This document shows positions 26,493 through 34,834 of a stretch of DNA of 64,000 bases, one piece after another. Source of the stretch: CAIXSC01 sp046349935 (lineage in GTDB: Bacteria; Planctomycetota; Planctomycetia; Pirellulales; Pirellulaceae); NCBI GenBank assembly GCA_046349935.1, contig JAXMBK010000006.1:186001-250000 (forward strand). The letters run 5' to 3'. Numbering within the stretch: position 1 is the first letter of the stretch; each line of letters starts with the position of its first letter. Under the pieces are notes generated by a model, which saw only the letters and a list, made by a program, of their open reading frames with translations, had not been told where the DNA came from and searched no databases. A program made the translations under genes and the position numbers.

Positions 26493-27923
26493 ATGGAACG
26501 ACGAGATTTCCTCCGCTTCACTCAATTCGGCCTGGCCGGAATTGCGCTCCAATCTCTGCTGGCGCGCGACGGTTTCGGAAGCGACGGCGTCGGCGGTTGG
26601 TCGCCGCCCGACGGCCGTCCTCATTTTGCTCCGAAGGCCAAGAGCGTCATTTGGCTGTTCATGAACGGCGGAATGAGCCACATGGAGAGCTTCGATCCCA
26701 AGCCGATGCTGACGAAGTACGCCGGCAAAACGATCGCGGAGACGCCGTTTGCCGACGTTCAGAATCCCAAGCGACTGGCCATCGAGCGGTTGGTGGTTCC
26801 CGATGGAAACGGCAATCAGCGCAACACGCTCTACCCGTTGCAAATCGGCTATCAGAAGCATGGCCAAAGCGGGATTGAGGTGAGTGATTGGTTTCCCCAT
26901 TTGGCGCGGAACGTGGATCGCATGGCCGTCGTTCGCTCCCTCTGGACCACCGACAGCAATCATGGGGCGCAGACGCAGTTTCACTCGGGACGTCATCAGA
27001 ATGACGGCGACTTCCCGACGCTGGGCGCTTGGGTCCACTATGGTCTGGGTTCGCTAAACGATGATCTGCCGCAGTTCATCTCGATCGGCTTTCGCGAATA
27101 CTGGAACAAGAAGGACGGTCACTATTTGGGCCCCGCGCACGACGCGGTCCCGCTGCGCATCGACCCCGCGAATCCGCTGGATTTCGGCAAGCCCGAACGC
27201 TCCGCAGCGCCGGCCGCGCGCGACATCGGACTTGATTTGGTGCGAAAACTAAATGCGTTGCGCGGCGAAACGTATCCGCAAGACGCCGCCTTGGCCGCTC
27301 GAGTCGCCTCGTATGAACTCGCGTTTCGCATGCAGCAATCGATCCCCAAAGTGCTTGATTTCTCGCAGGAAACCGCGGAAACCAAGACCCTGTACGGACT
27401 CGACAACCCCCGTTGCCGCGACTTTGGTTCGCAGTTGCTGGCCGCACGGCGCCTGGTCGAACAAGGCGTCCGATTCATTCAAATTCAGCATGGCGGAGGC
27501 GGCGCGGGCGCTTGGGATGCGCATGGCGGTTTGAAGAATAATCACGCCAACAATGCGGCCGCCGTCGACCAGCCCGCCGCCGCGCTCTTGGAAGATCTTG
27601 ATCGCCGCGGGATGCTCGACGAAACGCTGGTGGTGTTCGCCACTGAGTTTGGACGCACGCCCGGTTCACAAGGCTCGGATGGACGCGATCACCACATCTT
27701 CGGATTCAGCATCTGGATGGCCGGCGGCGGTCTCAAGCGGGGCGTCGTGCACGGGGCCACGGACGAGATTGGCTTCCATGCCGTGGAACAGCGGCATTAT
27801 GTGACCGACGTCCACGCCACGATTCTCAAGCAGTTGGGCCTCGATTCACGGCGGCTGGAGTTGCCTGCGCGGAAACGGCTGGAAATCGATCACGGCCATC
27901 CAATCGACGACATCATCGCCTAA
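26493..27923 (+). CDS. DUF1501 family exported protein
   Basis: 476 residues from ATG 26493, with AGGTGG upstream and a Tat-like N-terminus (MERRDFLRFTQFGLAGIALQ). The frame is open 27 codons further upstream, into the previous gene, but the Tat signal fixes the start. Family landmarks are KSVIWLFMNGGMSHMESFDP, VRSLWTTDSNHGAQT, VRFIQIQHGGGGAGAWDAHG (ligands of an alkaline-phosphatase-like fold) and TLVVFATEFGRTPGSQG with GRDHHIFGF. DUF1501 belongs to the alkaline phosphatase/sulfatase-like clan, but its reaction is not established. It is the standard partner of the preceding DUF1549/DUF1553 protein and is probably in the same operon. Confidence 0.9.
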   Translation: MERRDFLRFTQFGLAGIALQSLLARDGFGSDGVGGWSPPDGRPHFAPKAKSVIWLFMNGGMSHMESFDPKPMLTKYAGKTIAETPFADVQNPKRLAIERLVVPDGNGNQRNTLYPLQIGYQKHGQSGIEVSDWFPHLARNVDRMAVVRSLWTTDSNHGAQTQFHSGRHQNDGDFPTLGAWVHYGLGSLNDDLPQFISIGFREYWNKKDGHYLGPAHDAVPLRIDPANPLDFGKPERSAAPAARDIGLDLVRKLNALRGETYPQDAALAARVASYELAFRMQQSIPKVLDFSQETAETKTLYGLDNPRCRDFGSQLLAARRLVEQGVRFIQIQHGGGGAGAWDAHGGLKNNHANNAAAVDQPAAALLEDLDRRGMLDETLVVFATEFGRTPGSQGSDGRDHHIFGFSIWMAGGGLKRGVVHGATDEIGFHAVEQRHYVTDVHATILKQLGLDSRRLELPARKRLEIDHGHPIDDIIA

Positions 27924-28223
27924 GCTGCGTTCGGCTTAGCACTTCTCAGCCGACGGTGCGCTAACACCCGGCTAAAAGCGAACCTGACGACCGCCGCGAA
28001 TCCTCGCCGGCCGCTAGCGCGGCGTCGGCTGAAACGGGGTCGCGGCAGGCGAAACATTCTGCTCTTCGCCAAAAAATGCTCTTGACCGGCTCGCGGGACG
28101 CCAGTAATTACGCCTCCCTCATCTCGCACGACTGTTCGAGTCCGTATTCCGGGAGCCAAATCGGTGGTGAAGTTTGTCGCCAGATTGATCCGTAATCAGG
28201 CATCTCGCATGAGGAGCCGCGCC
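27924..28223. other. Intergenic region upstream of the secretin gene
   Basis: About 300 bp without a credible gene. A short hairpin CTAAGC/GCTTAG (8-nt loop) overlaps the DUF1501 stop but lacks a T-run. A weak sigma70-like pair lies at 28082-28110. Confidence 0.5.
28082..28110 (+). promoter_or_regulatory. Possible sigma70-type promoter for the secretin gene
   Basis: TTGACC (28082-28087) and TAATTA (28105-28110) are separated by 17 bp, about 115 bp before the secretin start. The -35 is good and the -10 poor, so this is only a candidate. Confidence 0.22.
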
Positions 28224-31200
28224 GTGAAACCGAGCGCAAAACTATTGATGGGGTGTGGCACATTGATGGCCGCACTCTGGGGAACAACCGCTTGGGCCGG
28301 TCCGCCGACCCTCGCACATCCCGCGCTGCTGTCCAGCGCGGCGGTCGCACAATCGGGCGATTCGGCGGCCGACAAGCGCCGCGAATCGGACCAGTGGCTG
28401 CAGCGAGCGCGGCAAGCCATGAAGGAAGGCAAGCTCGACATGGCCGAGGAGTACGTCTCCAAGGCCGAGAAGACCGGCGCGGTGTACGAGAGCATCTTTG
28501 CTCGCTTCGTCGACACGCCGGAAAAGGTCCGCAAGGACATCCAAGCCGCTCGCGGTCGCGGCGGCCAAACGGCCGCGGCGCCGACTCGGCCGAGCGACCG
28601 CTTCAAGCCGGCGCCCTTGCCGGCCGGCGCCTTGGAGACGCCCAGCGCCGCGCCGCAGCCCAAGGCCCCGATCGATCCCAATACCGACTTGGCAGCCAAG
28701 TTGGCGGGGAACGCTCAGTCCGACGCCGCCGCCGCACTCGATCGCGGCAACCGCTCGGGCTTCCTCGTCCCCCCCTCGTCCATCGGCGAGAACGACAATC
28801 AGGCCGACAAACTGCTGGCCCCGGCGAGTCCGCCGAGCGGCGGCGGGGCGTTCACTCCGGGCGGCGCACCGCCGCGCGAGATGGCGCGGTTGCCGCAGTC
28901 GCAGGATGATGCAGCCGGCGCGGCCGCACAGAACGGCGGCGCCGCCAAGCAGGAATGCCTGCGACTGGTGACGCAAGCTCAAGCCGCCTTGGATCGCGGC
29001 GAACCGGCCGTCGCTCAACAGCTGATCGCTCAGGCCAAGCGTTTGCAAGTACCGGACGAAGCGTTTGGACCGGGCGAAACGCATCCGTCGATCGTCGGAC
29101 TGCAGGTCGAACGCGCCTTGGCGCGACGCGGCGCTGCGGGCGGCGGTTATCCCAATACCAACGTCAGCGGCTTCGGCGTGCAACAAGCGGGCGGCGTTCA
29201 GCAGGCCGGAGCCTTCGCTCCTGCCGGCGCCGACGGTCGCGACGCCAACGGCAAATTCCCGGTCGCGCAAGGCGTTTACAACCCGGCCGTCGATCGCACT
29301 CGCAACATGCCCGTGCAGAACGAAGAGCCGACGCCGGCCGACCAACCGCTGGCTGTTCCCCCCGTCGACCAAACGCCCGCGGGCGCGATCGGCGACAGCC
29401 GAGGCGTACAACTGTACCAGGAGGGCATCCGCGCCCTGGAACGTCAAGACCGCGAGGCGGCTCTCCGCTCGTTCCGTGAAGCCTGGCGCTTCTCGAACGA
29501 AATGGACCCGGCGACTCGCTCGGCCCTGAAAGACAAACTCAGCTCGCTCGCGGAAGTCGCCATTCCGCAGCCGGCGGCCGCCGCGCCGACCGGTCCGGGA
29601 CGCGAACCCTCGGCGCTCGAGACGGTTGATGCGAAGCAGCAGTTGTTGCGTCAACAGCTGTATCGCGAGATCACCTCGGAACAGGATGCGGCCAAGCGGA
29701 TGATCTCGACCGATCCCAAGGGCGCCCTCACGCGGCTGCAACGGCTGCGCGATCGCGTCGCCGAATCGGAACTCGATCCGCCGTCGCGAAAGCAGCTGCT
29801 CACCGTCGTCGACCGCAACCTCAATGAACTCGAAAAGTTCATCGAGCAAAACCGGTCGGAGATCGAGAACAACGATCGCAACCGCGATGTCATGGCGACC
29901 GTCGAGCGCGACCGCGAAATGCGGGTCGATACGCAGAACAAGATCGCCGAACTGGTGGAACAGTTCAACACGTTGATGGACGAACGGCGCTATCCGGAAG
30001 CGGAAATGCTCGCTCGTCAGGCCCGAGCGCTCGATCCGGAAAACCCGGTCACCGAAACGCTTACTTGGAAGGCTCGGTTCGCGATTCGCATCGCCGAACA
30101 GAACCAGATCAAGGATGAGAAGGAACAGAATTTCTACGCGGCGATGACGAACGTGGATCGCGCGTCGACTCCGTTCGACGACAACAATCCGCTGCAGTTC
30201 GACGGCAAGCTGTGGCCGACCATTTCCGGCAATCGCCGTAAGTGGGCCGAACAGCAGAAGCGTCGCCTGTCGCCCGCCGAGCAGGAAATCCAGCGTTCGC
30301 TGGCGAAACCGGTCGAAGTGCGGTTCGAGAATCGGCCGCTCAAGGAAGTGATTGAAACGCTGGGCACGGCCGCAGGCATCAACGTGCACCTCGACACGGC
30401 CGGTCTCACGGCCGAAGGGGTGCAAAGCGACACTCCGGTCTCAATCCAACTCAATCAGCCCATCTCGCTCCGCAGCGCGTTGAACCTGATTCTCAATCAG
30501 TTGCGACTGAGCTACGTGATTCAGAACGAAGTGCTGAAGATCACCAGCGAACAGACCCGAGACGCCGATGTCTACACGCGAGTGTACGACGTGGCCGACT
30601 TGGTCATTCCGATTCCGAACTTCACTCCGGGCTACAACACGGGGTTGCCGGCGGCGATCTCCGAGGCGCACCGAGCGATCGGTTACGGCTTCGGCGGCGC
30701 GCCGAACGGCACGATGCCGCTGACGCTGGCCTCGAATCAGCCGACGAACACCAGCGGCTCGGTGCTCGCTCAAATGGGCGCCGGCGGTCTGCCGGGTGCT
30801 CGCACGCCGCAGCCGTTGGGTGCGGGTCCGGGCGGCTTGGGCGGCGGCGCCCAGCCGGACTTCGACAGCCTGATTGAATTGGTGACGACCACCATCGCGC
30901 CGACGACTTGGTCGGAAGTGGGCGGCGCCGGCTCGATCGAAGCCTTCCCGACGAACTTGAGCATCGTTGTGAGCACGACGCAAGAAGTGCACGATCAGAT
31001 CGCCGATCTGCTCGAACAGCTGCGACGCTTGCAGGACTTGCAGGTGACGATCGAAGTGCGGTTCATCACCCTGCGTGACAACTTCTTCGAACGCATCGGA
31101 GTCGACTTCGACTTCCGCATCGACGACAACTCGGGCCTCGACCCGGGGACCGGCGAATATCCGGACGACACCGGTTCCAGCTACGTGATTGGTTTGAACA

Positions 31201-32015
31201 ACCTGAACGGTACGCCGGTTCCGACCGCCGACTTGGATATTCCCTTCACGCAAGACTCGTTCGCGTCGGCTATTCCGCAGTTCGGCGGGTTTGATGCGAA
31301 CACGGCTGCCAACTTCGGCTTCGCGATCCTCAGCGACATTGAAGTCTTCTTGCTGCTGCAGGCCGCTCAAGGCGATCAGCGCAGCAACGTGCTCCAAGCG
31401 CCGAAGGTGACGCTGTTCAACGGTCAGCAAGCGTCGGTGTCGGACACCTCGCAACGCCCGTTCGTGACCAGCATCATCCCGGTCGTCGGCGACTTCGCCG
31501 CCGCCCACCAGCCGGTCATCGTCGTGCTGAACGAAGGCACCTCGCTGAGCGTCCAAGCGGTGGTCTCGTCCGATCGTCGCTTCGTCCGACTCACGCTCGT
31601 CCCCTTCTTCAGCAAGATCGGCGACGTGCAAGAGTTCACGTTCAGCGGCAAGACGACGACGAAAGCCGGCACGAACGTGAAGGACCCGACGGACGAAAAC
31701 CAGACGGTCCAAGACGGCGTCGAAGTGACGAAAGAAGGTACGACGGTCCAGCTGCCCACGTTCTCCTTCACCACGGTCACCACGACGGTGAGCGTGCCGG
31801 ACGGAGGCACAGTGTTGCTGGGCGGGATTAAGCGATTGAGCGAAGCCCGCAGCGAACGGGGCGTCCCGATGCTCAACAAGATCCCCTACGTCAACCGCCT
31901 CTTCAAGAACGTCGGCATCGGCCGCGAAACGCAAAGCCTGATGCTCATGGTCACTCCGCGGATCATCATCCAGGAGGAAGAGGAACGAAAGCTGGGAATC
32001 GACCTCGGTTCCTAA
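28224..32015 (+). CDS. Secretin (type II/type IV pilus GspD/PilQ-like) with long TPR-like N-terminus
   Basis: About 1,263 residues. I favour the GTG at 28224 because GAGGAG (28211-28216) sits 7 nt upstream and the product then begins VKPSAKLLMGCGTLMAALWG, a signal peptide ending at TAWA. In-frame ATGs at 28164 and 28209 are less well supported. Residues about 40-650 are helical, Gln/Ala-rich and TPR-like. Around 694-778 there is a secretin N0/STN-like domain (VEVRFENRPLKEVIETLG), near 908-950 an N1-like domain, and from about 1053 the secretin channel with APKVTLFNGQQASV, VPDGGTVLLGGIK and the terminal PYVNRLFKNVG and MLMVTPRIII. It should form an outer-membrane channel. No assembly ATPase is visible nearby, so its system is unknown. 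A strong terminator follows. Confidence 0.87.
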   Translation: MKPSAKLLMGCGTLMAALWGTTAWAGPPTLAHPALLSSAAVAQSGDSAADKRRESDQWLQRARQAMKEGKLDMAEEYVSKAEKTGAVYESIFARFVDTPEKVRKDIQAARGRGGQTAAAPTRPSDRFKPAPLPAGALETPSAAPQPKAPIDPNTDLAAKLAGNAQSDAAAALDRGNRSGFLVPPSSIGENDNQADKLLAPASPPSGGGAFTPGGAPPREMARLPQSQDDAAGAAAQNGGAAKQECLRLVTQAQAALDRGEPAVAQQLIAQAKRLQVPDEAFGPGETHPSIVGLQVERALARRGAAGGGYPNTNVSGFGVQQAGGVQQAGAFAPAGADGRDANGKFPVAQGVYNPAVDRTRNMPVQNEEPTPADQPLAVPPVDQTPAGAIGDSRGVQLYQEGIRALERQDREAALRSFREAWRFSNEMDPATRSALKDKLSSLAEVAIPQPAAAAPTGPGREPSALETVDAKQQLLRQQLYREITSEQDAAKRMISTDPKGALTRLQRLRDRVAESELDPPSRKQLLTVVDRNLNELEKFIEQNRSEIENNDRNRDVMATVERDREMRVDTQNKIAELVEQFNTLMDERRYPEAEMLARQARALDPENPVTETLTWKARFAIRIAEQNQIKDEKEQNFYAAMTNVDRASTPFDDNNPLQFDGKLWPTISGNRRKWAEQQKRRLSPAEQEIQRSLAKPVEVRFENRPLKEVIETLGTAAGINVHLDTAGLTAEGVQSDTPVSIQLNQPISLRSALNLILNQLRLSYVIQNEVLKITSEQTRDADVYTRVYDVADLVIPIPNFTPGYNTGLPAAISEAHRAIGYGFGGAPNGTMPLTLASNQPTNTSGSVLAQMGAGGLPGARTPQPLGAGPGGLGGGAQPDFDSLIELVTTTIAPTTWSEVGGAGSIEAFPTNLSIVVSTTQEVHDQIADLLEQLRRLQDLQVTIEVRFITLRDNFFERIGVDFDFRIDDNSGLDPGTGEYPDDTGSSYVIGLNNLNGTPVPTADLDIPFTQDSFASAIPQFGGFDANTAANFGFAILSDIEVFLLLQAAQGDQRSNVLQAPKVTLFNGQQASVSDTSQRPFVTSIIPVVGDFAAAHQPVIVVLNEGTSLSVQAVVSSDRRFVRLTLVPFFSKIGDVQEFTFSGKTTTKAGTNVKDPTDENQTVQDGVEVTKEGTTVQLPTFSFTTVTTTVSVPDGGTVLLGGIKRLSEARSERGVPMLNKIPYVNRLFKNVGIGRETQSLMLMVTPRIIIQEEEERKLGIDLGS

Positions 32016-32051
32016 GGTCCCTTAGCGGACATCGTTGCGATGAGAAGAAGC

Positions 32052-32091
32052 CATCGCGGTTCCCACCGAGCCGCGATGGTTTTCTTTTTTG
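32052..32091 (+). terminator. Rho-independent terminator after the secretin gene
   Basis: Perfect 9-bp stem CCATCGCGG (32052-32060) and CCGCGATGG (32072-32080) with an 11-nt loop, followed directly by TTTTCTTTTTT. It lies 36 bp after the secretin stop. Confidence 0.9.
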
Positions 32092-32139
32092 GTGTATAGT
32101 CTGTGGCGAATCGCCAATTCCGCCACGGAGCCAGTTCTG

Positions 32140-32556
32140 ATGTTCCCTCGACTCTGTCTCGTGCTCGCCGCGCTCTTGGGAGCGTCCGGCGTTGGTCTGG
32201 GCGCCTACCACGCACACGGACTCGAAAAATTCCTTGACCGGCAAGCCCTCGAGCCGGCCGTCAAACAGAAGCGGCTCGACAACTGCGGTACGGCGGTCAA
32301 GTACCAGCTCTACCACGCCGTCGCCCTCATCGGACTCGCCGCCTTCGCACAGCGCCAAACAAGCCGCGCGCTGCAGGCAACCGCCGCCCTCTGGCTGCTA
32401 GGCGTCGCCGGCTTTTCCGGCGGGCTCTATCTGATGGTCTTCACCGGCCGCATCGGCCACTGGTCGATCGTCCCCGCCGGCGGCGTCGCGCTGATCGCCG
32501 GCTGGCTCGCCCTCGCCGCCGTCAAACCAACCGTAGCACAGGCTTCCAGCCTGTGA
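32140..32556 (+). CDS. DUF423 family small membrane protein
   Basis: 138 residues from ATG 32140, preceded by CGGAG. It starts MFPRLCLVLAALLGASGVGLGAYHAHGLE, the DUF423 hallmark (YgdD/YwdK-like), followed by YQLYHAVALIGLAAFA and two more membrane segments (LWLLGVAGFSGGLYLMVFTG and VPAGGVALIAGWLALAAV), so there are four TMs. The inner-membrane function of the family is unknown. The last seven residues (VAQASSL) and the stop TGA are encoded by a dispersed palindromic repeat, so the natural C-terminus was probably replaced or extended by repeat insertion. Confidence 0.88.
   Translation: MFPRLCLVLAALLGASGVGLGAYHAHGLEKFLDRQALEPAVKQKRLDNCGTAVKYQLYHAVALIGLAAFAQRQTSRALQATAALWLLGVAGFSGGLYLMVFTGRIGHWSIVPAGGVALIAGWLALAAVKPTVAQASSL
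32537..32555. repeat. Dispersed palindromic repeat, copy 3
   Basis: CACAGGCTTCCAGCCTGTG preceded by CCGTAG, identical to copy 1. Here the upstream gene reads through the repeat in a different phase and ends on its TGA. Confidence 0.88.
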
Positions 32557-32716
32557 CCCCGCCGCAAGTCCCCGCCCCAAGTCCCCGCCCCTCCCGCCCC
32601 TCCCACCCCAAGCCAGCGGGTCGACGGGCGCATTGGGGACGCGTCGTCCTGCCCCGTGGACGGCGCCTTGAATCCGACTTCGCACATGCGTTGGATTTGT
32701 GAGAGATCGTTTGCAA

Positions 32717-32733
32717 ACAGGCTGGAAGCCTGT
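32717..32733. repeat. Dispersed palindromic repeat, copy 4 (inverted)
   Basis: ACAGGCTGGAAGCCTGT followed by CCTACGG is the reverse orientation of GTAG-C/G-ACAGGCTTCC of the other copies, with one or two mismatches at the edges. It lies about 160 bp from copy 3, with C-rich sequence between. Confidence 0.75.
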
Positions 32734-32830
32734 CCTACGGTGTAACAACGGCGGCCGATTTCCGCTTCGAGGGGTAGACGGGACACATCGCCCCGCCCGC
32801 ATCGCAGCCCAGGAAATCGGAGATCGAGTC

Positions 32831-33841
32831 ATGAAACGCTTTTATTGGTTCGCCGCGTCGGTTGTCGCTCTCATCACGCTGGCCGCCCCCGCCGTCGCCA
32901 AGGATGGCCATCATCCAAACCGCTCGAAGGGCCAATCGGCGCAGGTGCGGAACCACCAGACCTTCACGCCCCAGTTCGCGAAGCTCCCGGGACAGTTCGC
33001 CAACGGCGGCAATTCTCAAACCATCAAGCCGTTGAAGCCCCGTGTTCCCGTCGGTCCGTTTCAGCCGATCGGCAACGGCAACACCGTGAAGCCGATCAAG
33101 CCGATCAAGCTGCCGACGTCGCCTATCGGCCCGGTGGGTCCGATCGGTCCTGTGGGTCCCATTGGTCCCAAACCGCCCGTGAAACCGCCGATCGGCCCTG
33201 TCGGCCCGGTGGGTCCGATCGGTCCGATTGGCCCCATCGGTCCCAAGCCGCCCAAGAATCCACCGACGACGCCGCCGACGAATCCTCCCACGCAACCCCC
33301 GACCACGCCCCCGACCACGCCGCCGACGCAGCCGCCGATGCCTCCCTGCCCGCCGATGCCCCCCTGCCCGCCGCACTGCCCGCCGCAGTTCGGCTTCTGC
33401 CACCCCTGGTTCTCAGGGGGCGGCTACGGGAACGGCTTCTGCTACGGCGATACGGTGAACTACTACACGCCGGTTGTGAACCCTGTCGTCGTCCAACAAC
33501 CAGTCGTGGTCGAACCAGTCGTGGTCGCTCCGACGCCGGTCGAGGCCGCCGCTCCGCCTCTGCCTCAAGTGCCGGTCGGTATGTCCGTGCAGCTCCACGG
33601 TAAGCAATTTGGCGCCCAAGCGGGCCGAGTCGCGATGACGTGCGGCGACTTGCAACTGGCGATCGCCGTCTCGGAATGGACCGACTCCACCCTCACGATC
33701 GCCGTTCCGCCGCTCGCACTCACTCGCCCCACCCCCGCGACCCTCACGGTGCTCCGTGAAGACGGAACCGTCGCCATGCAGTTGGCCTGTGAACTGGTGT
33801 TGCCGCCGACGCCGGTCGCGGCCGGCGGCCCAGACCGCTAA
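32831..33841 (+). CDS. Exported collagen-like, proline-rich protein
   Basis: 336 residues from ATG 32831, which follows CGGAGA and opens a signal peptide (MKRFYWFAASVVALITLAAP, cleavage near AVA-KDG). After a Gln/Asn-rich stretch there is a Gly-X-Y-like tract of repeated PIGPVGP and PIGPIGP units (about residues 98-142, interrupted by KPPVKPP). A TPPTNPPTQPPTTPP tract and a Pro/Cys segment (PPCPPMPPCPPHCPP) follow, then FGFCHPWFSGGGYGNGFCYG. The last 110 residues (VGMSVQLHGKQFGAQAGRVA onward) resemble an IPT/TIG-like beta domain. A surface or matrix role is plausible, and the cysteines could cross-link. No enzymatic motif is seen. A long hairpin follows the gene. Confidence 0.8.
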   Translation: MKRFYWFAASVVALITLAAPAVAKDGHHPNRSKGQSAQVRNHQTFTPQFAKLPGQFANGGNSQTIKPLKPRVPVGPFQPIGNGNTVKPIKPIKLPTSPIGPVGPIGPVGPIGPKPPVKPPIGPVGPVGPIGPIGPIGPKPPKNPPTTPPTNPPTQPPTTPPTTPPTQPPMPPCPPMPPCPPHCPPQFGFCHPWFSGGGYGNGFCYGDTVNYYTPVVNPVVVQQPVVVEPVVVAPTPVEAAAPPLPQVPVGMSVQLHGKQFGAQAGRVAMTCGDLQLAIAVSEWTDSTLTIAVPPLALTRPTPATLTVLREDGTVAMQLACELVLPPTPVAAGGPDR

Positions 33842-33866
33842 CAATCACAGAGCCGAAAACGAAACG

Positions 33867-33910
33867 AGCCCTCGACCGCCTGGCGGCGGTCGAGGGCTGT
33901 TTGCGTTTGC
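33867..33910 (+). terminator. Strong hairpin terminator between convergent genes
   Basis: A perfect 14-bp stem, AGCCCTCGACCGCC (33867-33880) and GGCGGTCGAGGGCT (33885-33898), with loop TGGC is followed by GTTTGCGTTT. It ends the collagen-like gene. On the other strand the stem is followed by CGTTTCGTTTTC, so it may also serve the convergent sigma-factor gene. Confidence 0.85.
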
Positions 33911-33951
33911 CAACGCGGTCGTTCTGGCATTCCGACGACGAGCGACGGTCC

Positions 33952-34527
33952 TTAGGCGACCGCCGCCGGTTCGACTTCCGCCGCCAGTCGCAGGCGAGCC
34001 ACATGGAGGCGGCGTTTGATGGTGCCTAAGGGGGCTTGGAAGCTCTCGGACATCTCCACCAACGACCTACCCTGCACGTAAAACGCCACAAGCGTATCAC
34101 GATCCAAGGGGCGCAGCCGAGTCAACCCATGGCGGAGTTCTTCGCGCCGTTCCTCGCGCAGCATCGATTCGAGCGGATTCGAGTCGGCTCGACCTTCCGC
34201 ATCCAGCACCTCGGCCGACGCGGTGGCGATCGGCGTACGGCGCACGAGTCGATTGATGGCGAGTCGGTTGGCGATCGCGCGCAACCAGCCGCCGAAGGCT
34301 TCCGGTTGGCGCAGGTTCGGCAGTTTTCGCAATGCCTGCACGAAAACGTCCTGGCACAACTCTTGTGCTTCGGCTTCGGACCGCGCCCGTCGGCGGCAGA
34401 CCGAGTACACGGTCCGTTGGTAGCGGAGGTAGAGATCGCCGAACGCATCGCGATCGCCGGCCTGCGCCGCTCGGACCAGTTCAACCACGGTGGGCGCCGC
34501 GGTCTCCTGCGGAGTGGAATTCACCAT
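33952..34527 (-). CDS. ECF-type RNA polymerase sigma factor
   Basis: 191 residues from ATG 34527; the open frame extends 93 codons further upstream without sigma-like sequence, so the shorter form is preferred. Region 2 spans about residues 15-90 (LVRAAQAGDRDAFGDLYLRY, ELCQDVFVQALRKL, GGWLRAIANRLAINRLVRR). Region 4 lies near 125-185 (LRPLDRDTLVAFYVQGRSLV, then FQAPLGTIKRRLHVARLRL). These factors bind core RNA polymerase to redirect transcription in response to envelope or other signals. No anti-sigma gene is seen beside it, although the repeat-rich ORF upstream on the same strand could be co-transcribed. Confidence 0.88.
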   Translation of the reverse strand: MVNSTPQETAAPTVVELVRAAQAGDRDAFGDLYLRYQRTVYSVCRRRARSEAEAQELCQDVFVQALRKLPNLRQPEAFGGWLRAIANRLAINRLVRRTPIATASAEVLDAEGRADSNPLESMLREERREELRHGLTRLRPLDRDTLVAFYVQGRSLVEMSESFQAPLGTIKRRLHVARLRLAAEVEPAAVA

Positions 34528-34834
34528 ATACGAGGTTCTTTCATTCTCAGGCTTAGCGCGGCGGCAGGCGGCGAGCACCGCGAGCAACCGGACCGAGCGA
34601 ACATGCGGGGGGGAGGGGACAGCCGAAACCGACTTCGCGATGCACCGGCGTGGCGAGCGTCCGAGCGGAATGGGCGTCGAGAGGGCGGCGGAGGGGCCGC
34701 TTGTCTCGCGCGAGTTCCGGCAGGGACGCAATCCGACGCTCGACCGAACCGCATCGTCGTCCGAACCAGGGCATGGCTCGGCCGCCGACCGTTCGGCCGC
34801 GGTCACATTCCGTCTTCTCGCTGCTCGCAGGGGC
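34528..34834. other. Region between the sigma-factor gene and the repeat-rich ORF
   Basis: About 300 bp in which I see no convincing gene, terminator or promoter. Open frames here lack start signals and family resemblance. Confidence 0.45.

Noticed and set aside
27918..27938. Hairpin CTAAGC/GCTTAG overlapping the DUF1501 stop as terminator
   Set aside because: The 6-bp stem with an 8-nt loop is weak and no T-run follows.
28242..30425. 727-codon open frame on the minus strand
   Set aside because: Fully antisense to the secretin gene, which has clear domains. Shadow ORF.
34528..34806. Longer N-terminus for the ECF sigma factor
   Set aside because: The upstream 93 codons have no sigma homology and a composition unlike protein. 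A normal ECF length is reached from 34527.
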